DNA from: Bacillota bacterium
Lineage (GTDB): Bacteria; Bacillota; Clostridia; Acetivibrionales; DTU013
Length of the DNA stretch: 64,000 nt
Direction of reading: 5' to 3'
NCBI GenBank assembly: GCA_023435745.1
Contig: JAEZMD010000007.1
Location: forward strand, 1-64,000
In this document: positions 25,965 to 34,402 of the stretch, piece after piece
Layout: each line of letters starts with the position of its first letter
Numbering within the stretch: position 1 is the stretch's first letter
Notes under the pieces: model-generated
The model's database searches: none
The model's input: only the letters and a program-made list of their open reading frames with translations
Told to the model about the DNA's origin: nothing
Translations under genes and position numbers: made by a program

Positions 25965-27293
25965 ATGGCAAAGAGAAAAAAACACAAAAACATCCCCCTG
26001 CCCATCCTCATTCTTATTTGCGCTGTGCTGCTGTTCGCCATGTATTTAAGCCTCTCCACGCTGGCGCTGGCGATATGGAGCGATTCCGTCATGGGTACGG
26101 TGGACAGCTATGACAGCCGCCGAGATGATACGACCGCACAGGAAAACCGCTCCCGCACCGTTTCCAAGGGCTATTGGTTTCTGGTAAACGGAAAGGAATA
26201 CCGGGGCTATGTGATATATAGCAGCGACGAGGCATGGCCGAGCTTGGACGAGGGCGAAACGCGCTCCGAGCGCATCCGCTACCTTAGCTTTTTACCTTAT
26301 GTGAATAAGCCCGCCATGCTGTGCGAATTTAGCGAGATGGGCGAAGTGGCAATTATTTACCACATTCTCGCCCCTATCGGTTATCTGCTTTTGCTGCTGC
26401 TTGTTACACGCACAGCCAGACGGGGGAAAAAGAAGAAACCAACGGCGAGGAAGCCCGCCGCATCTCAAACTATCGAGCAAAGGAGTGATACGGATATGTT
26501 TTGTCCCAACTGTGGAAATAAACTGACGGAGGGTTCAGCTTTCTGTTCGGCCTGCGGCGCAAAAACACAAGCAAATGTCACCGGTGTGTGTTCGGCCTGC
26601 GGCGCAGAGCTGCCGGAGGGAACCGAATTTTGCATCGGCTGCGGAACGGCGGTAAATCCGGCAACGCCGGAGCCGATGGAATCACACCATGTAGCAACTC
26701 CCGCGCCTCCACAGAGCGGCACGGGGCTGGTCGGTTTTTCAGATAAGTGTAATTCACCTGAGATACTGACAGCTGCACAGAAAAATAAAAAATTCTCCAT
26801 TGGATGTATGTGGATATTGATTTTCGTGCCGCTCATCGGCTTTCCCATCGCCGGTCTGCTGATGGACGATTTCCCCTTTGGTGAATCCCTTGTCATCGGC
26901 GTGGGCATCGCTCTTGTCATGCTGATAATTAATTTGTTGGCGCTGCGAAGGACCAATCAGCCCATGTGGGAGGGGGTGGTCGTCAATAAATACAGCAAGG
27001 AAAAAAGCGAGCATAGGGGCGGCGAGGATGATAATTACAGAACCTATACGGAATATACCACAATCATCAACACCGAAGCGGGCAAGAAAAAGACCATCGT
27101 GGAAAAGGACAGCGGACGGCATATGTACGATTATCTCTCCGTTGGCGACAGGGTGCGGTTTCATTCAAGATTCGGTACATACGAGAAATACGATAAATCC
27201 AAAGACCGAATCATCTATTGCAACGTCTGCTCCATGATGAACCCAATACAAAATGACCGCTGCAAGCGGTGTAATAATCTATTGTTCAAATAA
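25965..27293 (+). CDS. Membrane protein with tandem zinc ribbons
   Basis: 442 aa from the ATG at 25965 (AAAGGAGC upstream); a longer frame from 25839 has no site. The layout is: one membrane helix (about 9-35), an extracytoplasmic domain of about 90 residues, a second helix, then two zinc ribbons (FCPNCGNKL...FCSACGA and CSACGAELPE...FCIGCGT), two more helices, and a C-terminal beta domain. It ends in a third CxxC pair (CNVCSMMN...CKRCNN). Zinc-ribbon membrane proteins are common in Clostridia but have no general assigned role. The gene is part of the lipoprotein run. Confidence 0.65.
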   Translation: MAKRKKHKNIPLPILILICAVLLFAMYLSLSTLALAIWSDSVMGTVDSYDSRRDDTTAQENRSRTVSKGYWFLVNGKEYRGYVIYSSDEAWPSLDEGETRSERIRYLSFLPYVNKPAMLCEFSEMGEVAIIYHILAPIGYLLLLLLVTRTARRGKKKKPTARKPAASQTIEQRSDTDMFCPNCGNKLTEGSAFCSACGAKTQANVTGVCSACGAELPEGTEFCIGCGTAVNPATPEPMESHHVATPAPPQSGTGLVGFSDKCNSPEILTAAQKNKKFSIGCMWILIFVPLIGFPIAGLLMDDFPFGESLVIGVGIALVMLIINLLALRRTNQPMWEGVVVNKYSKEKSEHRGGEDDNYRTYTEYTTIINTEAGKKKTIVEKDSGRHMYDYLSVGDRVRFHSRFGTYEKYDKSKDRIIYCNVCSMMNPIQNDRCKRCNNLLFK

Positions 27294-27307
27294 GGAGGAT
27301 TTTCGTA

Positions 27308-27667
27308 ATGGATAAATTTATTACCATGCTGGAGGCGGCGGAGTTTGCCGCCACACTCTGCGGAAGTTGGAGCTTTGCCACTTCCAATGATAGATACGAC
27401 GTAAAAGGCTTGCTGGTACTCGCCGAGACAAGCGACAGCGAAGACCCCATTGATGAGGACAGCTTTTATATGGTTTCGCCCGCCGGAGCCATCGGCTTAT
27501 GTGAGGACAGCGAGGACATTGACTGGCTGTTTCTGTCCGATAATGCGCCGAATGAGGATTTGCCGCTGACATACCAAGCTGTCCCGCAGGTGAAGTTCTG
27601 TCCCAAATGCAGCGCTCTGGTTGTTCCCGGCGCTCGTTTTTGCGGTCAGTGTGGAACAGCGCTATGA
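27308..27667 (+). CDS. Small protein with C-terminal zinc ribbon
   Basis: 119 aa; AAGGAGG precedes the ATG. An acidic N-terminal domain of about 90 residues is followed by FCPKCSALVVPGARFCGQCG, the same zinc-ribbon type as in the upstream protein. It is soluble and probably cytoplasmic. The gene ends the run; the next 600 bp carry repeats and a terminator. Confidence 0.7.
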   Translation: MDKFITMLEAAEFAATLCGSWSFATSNDRYDVKGLLVLAETSDSEDPIDEDSFYMVSPAGAIGLCEDSEDIDWLFLSDNAPNEDLPLTYQAVPQVKFCPKCSALVVPGARFCGQCGTAL

Positions 27668-27855
27668 AAATAAAAGGCTAATTTGGATGTGGCTTTAGTT
27701 TTCCGTAATCAGTGTGTGTTGTTTTTTGAAATTGAATACTTCCAAACGAGGGGTGTGCAAAAGCGGTGCATCTTTTAACGATTTACTTGGAGCGGTGCAT
27801 TTTATCAATAGATTGTACCTTTGCCACCGGAGATGACAGGAATTAAACCCCATGT

Positions 27856-27957
27856 ATCGACTTATTCCCCCGAACGGATAAAAATCATTGACCTGTTCCC
27901 TCGAACAGAACACCCCCATAAAAACCACTATTGACCTATTCCCTCGAACGGACAAAA
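27856..27957 (+). repeat. Three-copy interspersed repeat (TTGACCTATTCCCTCGAACG type)
   Basis: Copies at 27856-27883, 27887-27910 and 27930-27957 share the pattern GACyTrTTCCCyCGAACrGA, with starts 31 and 43 bp apart. A fourth related copy in the same orientation lies at 36828-36858, about 9 kb away. Regularly spaced 20-25 bp copies resemble transposase-binding arrays at the ends of IS21- or Tn7-like elements, but no transposase gene is present. Confidence 0.7.
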
Positions 27958-28094
27958 CGAAAATTACATACCAGACATCAATCTGATAACCTCGTTCCAC
28001 GTTGAGAGTATAATTCTGATGACGAAATGTGGTTTTGAGGATAAAAAGTAGAGTTTGACCACAACATCTTGTGGCTTTGAAGTGAAAATTGAGC

Positions 28095-28136
28095 AAAAAT
28101 CGGGTCTGAAAAGTGCGTTTTTCAGCCCGATTTTTT
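28095..28136 (+). terminator. Rho-independent terminator in the repeat spacer
   Basis: AATCGGG-T-CTGAAAA pairs with TTTTCAGCCCGATT around a short loop, followed by TTTTTT. The one-base bulge does not weaken it much. It would end plus-strand transcription from the zinc-ribbon operon; because the flanks are A- and T-rich it could work in both directions. Confidence 0.8.
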
Positions 28137-28279
28137 AGTGCTTTTTATAGATGACATTAGGGGTTTTAATGGCGACATAGACAAAAGTAGAAAATTATGG
28201 TATATAGGAGAAAGGAAAATCATCTTTTGTAGGTGAGCAAATTTAAATAATCTCATCTATACTACATGGGGGAAATGAT

Positions 28280-29242
28280 ATGTTGATGTACGAAAAGTTG
28301 CTGGACATGAGTGAAGATTGGTTGAAGTATGCCATTCAACTTAATCTTTTGCATAAAAATAAGAACAATTTAGTTGAACTTAAAAATCAAGTTTTAGACT
28401 GTGAAAAGATTCGAACTTACCTATGTGACATTACTAATTTTCACAGTACGTTAGTGAGTAATCATAAGAATCCAGAATTGCCTATACACAAACTCCTCTT
28501 CCTTTTAGATATTGGTTTGGACTCTACTGTTCCAGAAATTCAAATTGCTGTCGATGAAATTATGAAGCGTCACAATGAAAATGGGGTCTATCAATCACTG
28601 ATTAATATTCCAAAGCACTTTGGTGGCAGTGGTGAAGATATGTTTAGTTGGTGCTTATGCGACGCTCCTTTGCTACTTCTTGCTCTTTTTAAAGCCGGTG
28701 TCGATTACAGTAGACATATCAAAGCCGGTGTTGATTATCTCGTATCCTTTCATAAAGAGAATGGGTTTCCGTGCACGGTGTCCTCAGAACTTGGAAAGTT
28801 TAGAGGCCCGGGCAGCAAAGAGGATTGCTGCCCTTATGCAACTCTAATAATGGCAAAATTGCTATCCTATATTCCCGAATATCAAAACAGCGATATTGCA
28901 AAGGATACTGCTACCGCCTTGATTTCTTTGTGGGAAAACAGTTTGGAAAAGCACCCATATATGTTTTATATGGGGACAGACTTCCGCAAATTAAAAGCAC
29001 CTGCTATATGGTATGATATTGTAAGTGTGACAGAAGTGTTAAGCAGATATGAAAGTATTAGAAATGACAGCCGGTTCAAAGAAATGCTCTCATTGATAAA
29101 ATGCAAGCAAGATGATAATGGATTATTTACACCAGAAGCAGTATTTCAAAAGTTTAAAGGTTGGGATTTTGGACAAAAGAAAACGCCATCACCTTATCTT
29201 TCATATTTGTGCTTAAGAATATTTGAACAGGCAGGGATATGA
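28280..29242 (+). CDS. Predicted alpha/alpha-toroid protein (prenyltransferase/squalene-cyclase-like)
   Basis: 320 aa; GGGGGAAA precedes the ATG. The sequence is almost entirely helical, with repeats of the form DYLVSFHKENGFPC and ECKQDDNGLFTPEA-like turns. This is the Q/DxxGxF pattern seen in terpenoid cyclase and prenyltransferase toroids. Cys-containing segments (WCLCDAP, EDCCPY) are placed as metal or active-site residues might be. It stands alone between two terminators and is clearly more AT-rich than the preceding operon. The enzymatic role is unknown; similar solitary proteins are usually annotated as hypothetical. Confidence 0.5.
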   Translation: MLMYEKLLDMSEDWLKYAIQLNLLHKNKNNLVELKNQVLDCEKIRTYLCDITNFHSTLVSNHKNPELPIHKLLFLLDIGLDSTVPEIQIAVDEIMKRHNENGVYQSLINIPKHFGGSGEDMFSWCLCDAPLLLLALFKAGVDYSRHIKAGVDYLVSFHKENGFPCTVSSELGKFRGPGSKEDCCPYATLIMAKLLSYIPEYQNSDIAKDTATALISLWENSLEKHPYMFYMGTDFRKLKAPAIWYDIVSVTEVLSRYESIRNDSRFKEMLSLIKCKQDDNGLFTPEAVFQKFKGWDFGQKKTPSPYLSYLCLRIFEQAGI

Positions 29243-29265
29243 GCAAACTCTTTATTACCCGGAGA

Positions 29266-29312
29266 AAAAACAAAGGTATTAGGATAAAAAAATCTTGATG
29301 CCTTTGTTTTAT
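29266..29312 (+). terminator. Rho-independent terminator after the toroid-like gene
   Basis: AAAACAAAGG at 29267-29276 pairs with CCTTTGTTTT at 29301-29310, extended by an inner partial stem. The 3' side ends in TTTT. Confidence 0.75.
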
Positions 29313-29441
29313 AATAATCCTATAACAATTTAATATTGCTACCATCAGGATCACAATGAGGCTATGTTTTTCTTTTTTGGGGAAAGCATGGCCTCTTTTT
29401 TTTGCCTGATGTAGCTTGTAAAAAGAATGGAGGAAACTAAA

Positions 29442-29816
29442 ATGGCAAACGAAACAATGCGTATCTATTTCCCTCTGAAGATCATCACCTATCCCAAAGG
29501 TGAATATGGATTGGAGGACAATCCGGTCGATATTACACCTTCAGAGGCGGTTGCTTATGAGGACGCGATACTTGCTGCCATTGCAAAGGAGAACCGACAC
29601 TTTGAAAATGACCGGGGCTTGGCCGAGTACATCCATGACGATATCCTGAATAAAAAGGTATCCAGCCTTTACCCGTCAGTCGAAGCTGTCGATGGTGAGC
29701 TGTGGGGAGTCATGAATGCAGGGCTTAAGGAAGCTCTCTCAGGTGATGAGATTGCTGAGTTGCTCGACCGACCTGGATCGGATGCACGGCACAAAGAAAG
29801 GCAGGTGATGCGATGA
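29442..29816 (+). CDS. Phage/integrative-element protein of unknown function
   Basis: About 124 aa from the ATG at 29442 (GGAGG upstream). It begins MANETMRIYFPLKI and has a mixed acidic helical middle (PSEAVAYEDAILAAIAKEN). This is the gene that commonly precedes the D12 methylase in clostridial prophages. It overlaps the next gene by 4 bp (ATGA). Function unknown. Confidence 0.6.
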   Translation: MANETMRIYFPLKIITYPKGEYGLEDNPVDITPSEAVAYEDAILAAIAKENRHFENDRGLAEYIHDDILNKKVSSLYPSVEAVDGELWGVMNAGLKEALSGDEIAELLDRPGSDARHKERQVMR

Positions 29817-30334
29817 ACAGCATCATCAGCTGGGTGGGCGGCAAGAAAGCATTGCGGGATCTCATTTATCAAAGGATGCCCAAGGAATATGGGCGGTACG
29901 TGGAAGTATTCGGCGGCGGAGGCTGGGTGCTGTTTGGCCGACCCCTGGACACAGTCATGGAGGTATATAACGATTATAATTCTGACCTGACGAATCTGTT
30001 CCGCTGTGTCCGTGACCAGCCGATGGCGTTCCTGACGGAACTGGGATTCCTTCCATTAAACGGCCGCGACGAGTTTATGGTCCTAAAACGATATCTGGAG
30101 AAGGAGGAATTCACCAGCGAATTTATGCAGAAGGAACTGGAGCTGGCCCAGCGGCAGCTGGCTCCGATCCAGTTCGAAGAAATCAAAACCATCCTCATTG
30201 AGAAAGCACAGATGAATGACATCCTCACGGCAATAAGCGTCGTGTCTAAACGTCTTGCCAAGAAGCTGCTCGCACTTCAAAAGCAGAAAGAATCCACCTG
30301 GGAAGGAGGTGCACCAGATGAGCAAGATGAGTGA
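29813..30334 (+). pseudogene. D12-class adenine DNA methylase with its catalytic core deleted
   Basis: 173 codons. The N-terminus (ISWVGGKKALRDLI, then the FGGGGW SAM-binding motif at about residue 34) is a normal Dam/D12 methylase. Sequence continues to LAQRQLAPIQFEEIKTILIEKA, then jumps to a short helical tail (MNDILTAISVVSKRLAKKLL) seen at the end of a neighbouring phage gene. The DPPY-containing catalytic half of a roughly 280-aa enzyme is missing. I read this as an in-frame internal deletion joining two genes, so methylation is not expected. Confidence 0.65.
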
Positions 30335-30638
30335 CCTCGACCTCTGTGTTACTGAACTTCGTAGTGCTGCACAGTCCCTGAACACAGTAGCTGATAGCTT
30401 GACTTCTCTTTTCAGCGGCAGCCAGCCCGAATCATCGGTACAGCCAGAATCAAAGCCAAATTCAAAACCTCTATCGCTGGAAGATGTCAGAGCAGTACTT
30501 GCGGAAAAATCCCGTAACGGTCACACAACTAAAATTCGGGAACTGCTGGAAAAGCATGGCGCTGCGAAGCTATCAGAGATCGACCCCCAAAAGTACGCTG
30601 CCCTGCTTGCAGAAGCTGAGGTACTGGGCAATGGGTAA
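30318..30638 (+). CDS. Small phage protein of the DUF2800 neighbourhood
   Basis: 106 aa from the ATG at 30318; GGAGG is 8 bases upstream, within the end of the previous gene. An amphipathic N-terminal helix is followed by a Ser/Pro/Lys linker and a C-terminal domain (LSLEDVRAVLAEKSRNGHT and KYAALLAEAEVLG). The same protein type precedes DUF2800 in many clostridial prophages, where it is often mislabelled as an rRNA biogenesis protein. Probable role in phage DNA metabolism, unproven. Confidence 0.65.
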   Translation: MSKMSDLDLCVTELRSAAQSLNTVADSLTSLFSGSQPESSVQPESKPNSKPLSLEDVRAVLAEKSRNGHTTKIRELLEKHGAAKLSEIDPQKYAALLAEAEVLGNG

Positions 30639-31773
30639 ACATGCACTTCTCTCTGCTTCTTCAAGCCACCGATGGCTGAACTGCCCTCCCTCGGCCCGGC
30701 TTGGTGAGCAGTACGAAGATAAAGGCAACAGTTATGCCGCCGAAGGTACGGAGGCACACACCCTTTGTGAGTACAAGCTTAAAACGGCACTCGGCATCCG
30801 CACAAAAGACCCAACCACCGGCCTGACCTACTACTCCGAAGAGATGGAGGAATGCGCCAACGGATACGCCGCCTACATCATGGAACTGGTGGAAACGGCA
30901 AAGCAGAATTGCGCCGACCCTGTGATGCTGATTGAACAACGTCTCGACTTTTCTAAGTATGTCGAGGGTGGCTTTGGTACCGGCGACTGCGTGGTCATCG
31001 CCGATGGCACACTCCACATTTGCGACTATAAACACGGACAAGGGGTACTTGTTGAATCTGAGGACAACCCGCAGATGAAATTATACGCCTTGGGCGCTCT
31101 GGAGTTGTTCGACGGCATCTATGACATCGACACGGTCAGCATTACTGTATATCAACCGAGACGGAGTAACATCAGTACCCACACGGTTTTCAAGGAATCC
31201 CTCTACCAATGGGCTGATGAAGTCTTAAAGCCCATCGCCGAACTTGCCTACGATGGCGAGGGGGAATTCCAATGTGGTGATTGGTGTCAGTTCTGCAAGG
31301 CGAAGCACGACTGCCGTAAACGGGCAGAGCAGAACCTCGAACTCGCAAAATATGAATTCAAGCTGCCACCCCTTCTGGAGGATGATGAAATCGAATCCAT
31401 CCTCGGCAGGATTGATGATCTTATTTCTTGGGCTTCCGATATCAAGGACTATGCCCTTCAAGCCGCACTAAGCGGCAAAGATTGGAATGGGTGGAAATTG
31501 GTCGAAGGTCGCTCCAACCGCAGGTACACAAATGAAGATGCTGTAGCAGTTACAGTCAGTGCGGCTGGCTACGACCCATATGAACATAAAGTGATGGGCA
31601 TCACCGCTATGGAAAAAATTCTCGGCAAGGCGAAGTTCTCAGAGCTGCTTGGCAGTTTGGTCGAAAAGCCTCAAGGTAAACCGACGCTCGTCCCGGAGAG
31701 CGATAAACGTCCGGCAATTCATACGGCAAAACACGATTTTAAAGATTATAAGGAGGAAATTTCTAATGGCTAA
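30631..31773 (+). CDS. DUF2800 phage protein, Cas4/RecB-like nuclease fold
   Basis: 380 aa from the ATG at 30631, overlapping the previous stop by 8 bp. The N-terminus (KHALLSASSSHRWLNCPPSA) and the central GTGDCVVIADGTLHICDYKHG carry the Asp/Lys pattern of PD-(D/E)xK nucleases. A C-terminal cysteine cluster (CGDWCQFCKAKHDC) is consistent with an iron-sulfur cluster, as in Cas4/AddB-like proteins. In phages it is probably used in recombination or replication together with the DUF2815 protein that follows. It appears intact. Confidence 0.75.
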   Translation: MGKHALLSASSSHRWLNCPPSARLGEQYEDKGNSYAAEGTEAHTLCEYKLKTALGIRTKDPTTGLTYYSEEMEECANGYAAYIMELVETAKQNCADPVMLIEQRLDFSKYVEGGFGTGDCVVIADGTLHICDYKHGQGVLVESEDNPQMKLYALGALELFDGIYDIDTVSITVYQPRRSNISTHTVFKESLYQWADEVLKPIAELAYDGEGEFQCGDWCQFCKAKHDCRKRAEQNLELAKYEFKLPPLLEDDEIESILGRIDDLISWASDIKDYALQAALSGKDWNGWKLVEGRSNRRYTNEDAVAVTVSAAGYDPYEHKVMGITAMEKILGKAKFSELLGSLVEKPQGKPTLVPESDKRPAIHTAKHDFKDYKEEISNG

Positions 31774-32353
31774 CACGACAAATAATGTAAACACACAGGT
31801 TCAAAATCCAATGAAGGTCATCACAGGACCCGACACACGCTGGTCTTACGCTAATGTGTGGGAAGCGAAATCCATTAACGGAGGCACGCCAAAGTTCTCG
31901 GTATCACTCATCATCCCAAAGTCTGATACCAAGACCGTGGCAAAAATCAAAGCGGCGATTGAAGCGGCCTACCGTGATGGCGAAGCAAAATTAAAAGGTA
32001 ATGGCAAGTCCGTGCCACCCCTCGCTGCCCTCAAGACCCCGCTCCGCGATGGTGATACGGAAAGACCCGATGACCCCGCCTATGAAAATGCATACTTTAT
32101 CAACGCCAACAGTGCAACCGCACCAGGCGTGGTAGATGCAGACCGTCAGGAAATCCTGAATCGTTCAGAAGTGTACAGCGGTGTATACGGCAGGGCAAGC
32201 GTAAATTTCTATGCTTTCAATTCGAACGGTAACAAAGGAATCGCCTGCGGACTTAACAACCTTCAGAAAATCCGTGACGGCGAGCCTCTCGGCGGCAAGT
32301 CCCGCGCAGAGGATGACTTCGCCACCTATGATGACGATGATTTTCTCGGATAA
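31766..32353 (+). CDS. DUF2815 phage protein, probable ssDNA-binding protein
   Basis: 195 aa; the ATG at 31766 has AGGAGG upstream and overlaps the DUF2800 gene by 8 bp. It starts with a polar leader, then a beta-rich OB-like body (KVITGPDTRWSYANVWEAKS ... KFSVSLIIPKSD), and ends in an acidic tail (DDFATYDDDDFLG) like the C-terminal peptides of single-strand binding proteins. Family identity is clear; the ssDNA-binding role is an inference from family knowledge. Confidence 0.75.
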   Translation: MANTTNNVNTQVQNPMKVITGPDTRWSYANVWEAKSINGGTPKFSVSLIIPKSDTKTVAKIKAAIEAAYRDGEAKLKGNGKSVPPLAALKTPLRDGDTERPDDPAYENAYFINANSATAPGVVDADRQEILNRSEVYSGVYGRASVNFYAFNSNGNKGIACGLNNLQKIRDGEPLGGKSRAEDDFATYDDDDFLG

Positions 32354-32418
32354 CCACATTATACAAACTACGGAGGGCGGCGGGGTAACTTGCCGCTCTC
32401 TTGCACTTTGGAGGGCTT

Positions 32419-32838
32419 ATGAAAACGATTAGCATTGATATTGAAACATTCTCATCAGTTGATCTCACCAAGACGGGCGTATACCGCTACGCCGAAGCAC
32501 CTGATTTTGAAATACTGCTATTCGGTTATTCCATAGACGGCGGTGAAGCCCATGTAATTTCCCTTGCCGATGGTGAAATCATTCCGCCTGATATCCTCGA
32601 TACCTTGACCGATGACAATGTGCAGAAATGGGCTTTTAATGCCAACTTTGAAAGGGTGTGCCTATCCCGGTACTTATCGGATATAGGTATTAGCCTTGAC
32701 CCTTTCGCTGATAACCACCACTCTGCTGCCGTTCTGGGCAAGGCAAAATACCTAAACCCACAGTCATGGCGGTGTGCTATGGTTTGGTCGGCATACATGG
32801 GATTACCCTTATACGGGATATCACCATTACGTCATTGA
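32419..32838 (+). pseudogene. Phage family A DNA polymerase, N-terminal exonuclease fragment only
   Basis: 139 codons from the ATG at 32419 (GGAGG upstream). SIDIETFSSVDLTKTGVYRY carries the first exonuclease DxE motif of the phage PolA proofreading domain. A full protein would be about 650 aa. Here the frame stops after a junction around 32805-32838, and a phage tail gene begins 34 bp later. The polymerase domain is gone, so this is a deletion remnant. Confidence 0.75.
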
Positions 32839-32871
32839 CGTGGCAAAAAACTATAGATTGGAGGAATACAC

Positions 32872-33462
32872 ATGGCAACTATCGGTCTTGACAGACTGTA
32901 CTATTCAAAGATAACCGAAGATTCCAACGGCGAAGAAACCTACGCTGTGCCTTCGGTGCTCGCCAAAGCCATCACCGCTGAACTTTCGGTGGAGCTGGTT
33001 GAAGCAATTTTGTATGCGGATGACGGTGCCGCTGAAGTGGTAAAAGATTTTAACAGCGGTACCCTTACCCTCGGCGTGGATGACATTGGCCCAACTGTCG
33101 CGGCAGATCTAACCGGCGCATCCACTGACGATAACGGTGTACTGATCTCCGCCAGTGAGAATGTGGGTACACCCGTAGCAGTTGGCTTTAGAGCGCAAAA
33201 GGCAAACGGCACATACCGATACTTCTGGCTCTATCGCGTGAAGTTCGGCCTGCCTGCGACCAACCTGCAGACAAAGGCGGATTCCATTACTTTCTCTACA
33301 CCAACCATAGAAGGAACGGTTATGCGCCGTAATAAGTTGGACGGCATGGGCAAACACCCGTGGAAAGCGGAAGTCACTGAAGGTGACGCAGGTGTCTCAT
33401 CCGGCACTATAACCGGTTGGTTTACTGAAGTTTATGAGCCGGTCTACACACCGGAGCCGTAA
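32872..33462 (+). CDS. Phage major tail protein (phi13-type)
   Basis: 196 aa; GGAGG precedes the ATG. The sequence has the expected N-terminus (MATIGLDRLYYSKITED), the central VGFRAQKANGTYRYFWLYRV, and a C-terminal EGTVMRRNKLDGMGKHPWKAE. This is the tube subunit of a siphovirus tail. In a complete phage it lies far from the replication genes, so its position right after a polymerase stub marks a large deletion. The gene itself looks whole. Confidence 0.8.
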   Translation: MATIGLDRLYYSKITEDSNGEETYAVPSVLAKAITAELSVELVEAILYADDGAAEVVKDFNSGTLTLGVDDIGPTVAADLTGASTDDNGVLISASENVGTPVAVGFRAQKANGTYRYFWLYRVKFGLPATNLQTKADSITFSTPTIEGTVMRRNKLDGMGKHPWKAEVTEGDAGVSSGTITGWFTEVYEPVYTPEP

Positions 33463-33474
33463 GGAGGATGCAGA

Positions 33475-33603
33475 ATGGATAATGAGAGAAGCGCCGCAAT
33501 CAGCATCGGCGACAAAGAGTATGAACTGGTTCTGACACACCATTTGGCTACCGTATTAAAAACGGAAAGGCTGTTATTGATATCGAAGCAGCCGAGCAGA
33601 TAA
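33475..33603 (+). pseudogene. Truncated phage tail gene start
   Basis: The ATG at 33475 has GGAGG 7 bases upstream and lies 12 bp after the major tail gene. The first 22 residues (ISIGDKEYELVLT) look like the small tail-assembly protein that normally follows. From about 33541 the DNA belongs to a recombinase gene read in another frame, and the frame stops at 33603. Confidence 0.6.
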
Positions 33604-33839
33604 AAACCTTGTTTGAGTCCTATTTGTCCGGTGATTCGTTAGCAACAGCTGCAAAAAAAGCGGGCATCAAATCCTTTCACGCCGGTATCGGCAGAATGCT
33701 TCGTAATACGCGTTATCTTGGCGACGACTATTACCCCGCCATCATCGACCCGGACACGTTTACAGCCGCCGAAGCGGAGCGTATCGGGCGGGCTGAGAAA
33801 CTCGGTCGTATCTATGAGCCAAGAGATTTTTGCGGTTAA
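33543..33839 (+). pseudogene. Serine recombinase C-terminal fragment
   Basis: About 98 codons without a start, reading FGYRIKNGKAVIDIEAAEQI and later GRMLRNTRYLGDDYYPAIID. This is the recombinase-domain tail of a short clostridial site-specific recombinase. The catalytic domain is missing to the left, and the normal C-terminal extension is cut on the right where an AraC-type gene on the other strand begins. Such end-to-end fragments suggest that recombination at the element boundary caused the loss. Confidence 0.7.
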
Positions 33840-34257
33840 ATTCCAGCACAAGTCCGTCGCTGATAAGCGGAACCCCTTCATCGATCATTGTGTAGTTAAG
33901 CAATAAATCGGGCTTATCAAACTGATTGAGCATTACCGGTTGCTTACGATATTCTTCCGGAGTCATTTTATAGGCTTCTTTGAATGCCCTTGTAAATGTT
34001 TCATGGCTCCCAAAGCCGCAATCCAGCGCAATATCAAGAATACGGCTTTGTTTATCAGCAAGCGACTTATAAGCGCAAGCTAATCGTCGCAGCTTAATAT
34101 ATTCTCGGACTGGTTTTTTTACAAGACGAGAGAACAACCTTTGATAATAAAATGGTGATAACGCCGATTCTTTTGCAAGTTGTTCAATATCAAGATTTTC
34201 ACTGATATTTGTTTCAATAAGCTCCAATGATTTTTGTATGGCTTCCCATGCGTGCAT
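33760..34257 (-). pseudogene. AraC-family regulator, GyrI-like domain truncated
   Basis: The ATG at 34257 has GGGAGG upstream. The N-terminal 100 residues are a complete AraC DNA-binding domain with two helix-turn-helices (LAKESALSPFYYQRLFSR and ILDIALDCGFGSHETFTRAF). The following effector-binding domain breaks off near 33823 after LVLEFNRKN, exactly where the recombinase fragment of the opposite strand starts. The DNA-binding part might still be made, but ligand sensing should be lost. Confidence 0.7.
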
Positions 34258-34402
34258 GATATGCACCTCCCTTACAATAGATAGCATATCACTACTACGA
34301 TTTGTTCGCTTGACTTGCTCTGCTCTTTTATTACAACTATTCGCTAAAAAGTAAAGATTTATGGGTTTTGCTGTATTTCCTTATCTCCATATATTCCATT
34401 AT

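Larger units (their letters stand above)
27668..28279. other. 612-bp spacer with repeats and a terminator, no credible gene
   Basis: Open frames here (for example a minus-strand one at 27695-28096) have no ribosome site or protein-like composition. The spacer holds two copies of GCGGTGCATnTTTTA-like sequence (27763 and 27792), a three-copy repeat (27856-27957), and a hairpin terminator (28095-28136). It looks like the worn end of a mobile element. Confidence 0.5.

Noticed and set aside
27695..28096. 133-codon minus-strand open frame in the repeat spacer
   Set aside because: No ribosome site, low-complexity and Cys/His-odd composition, and it runs through the repeat copies; best read as non-coding.
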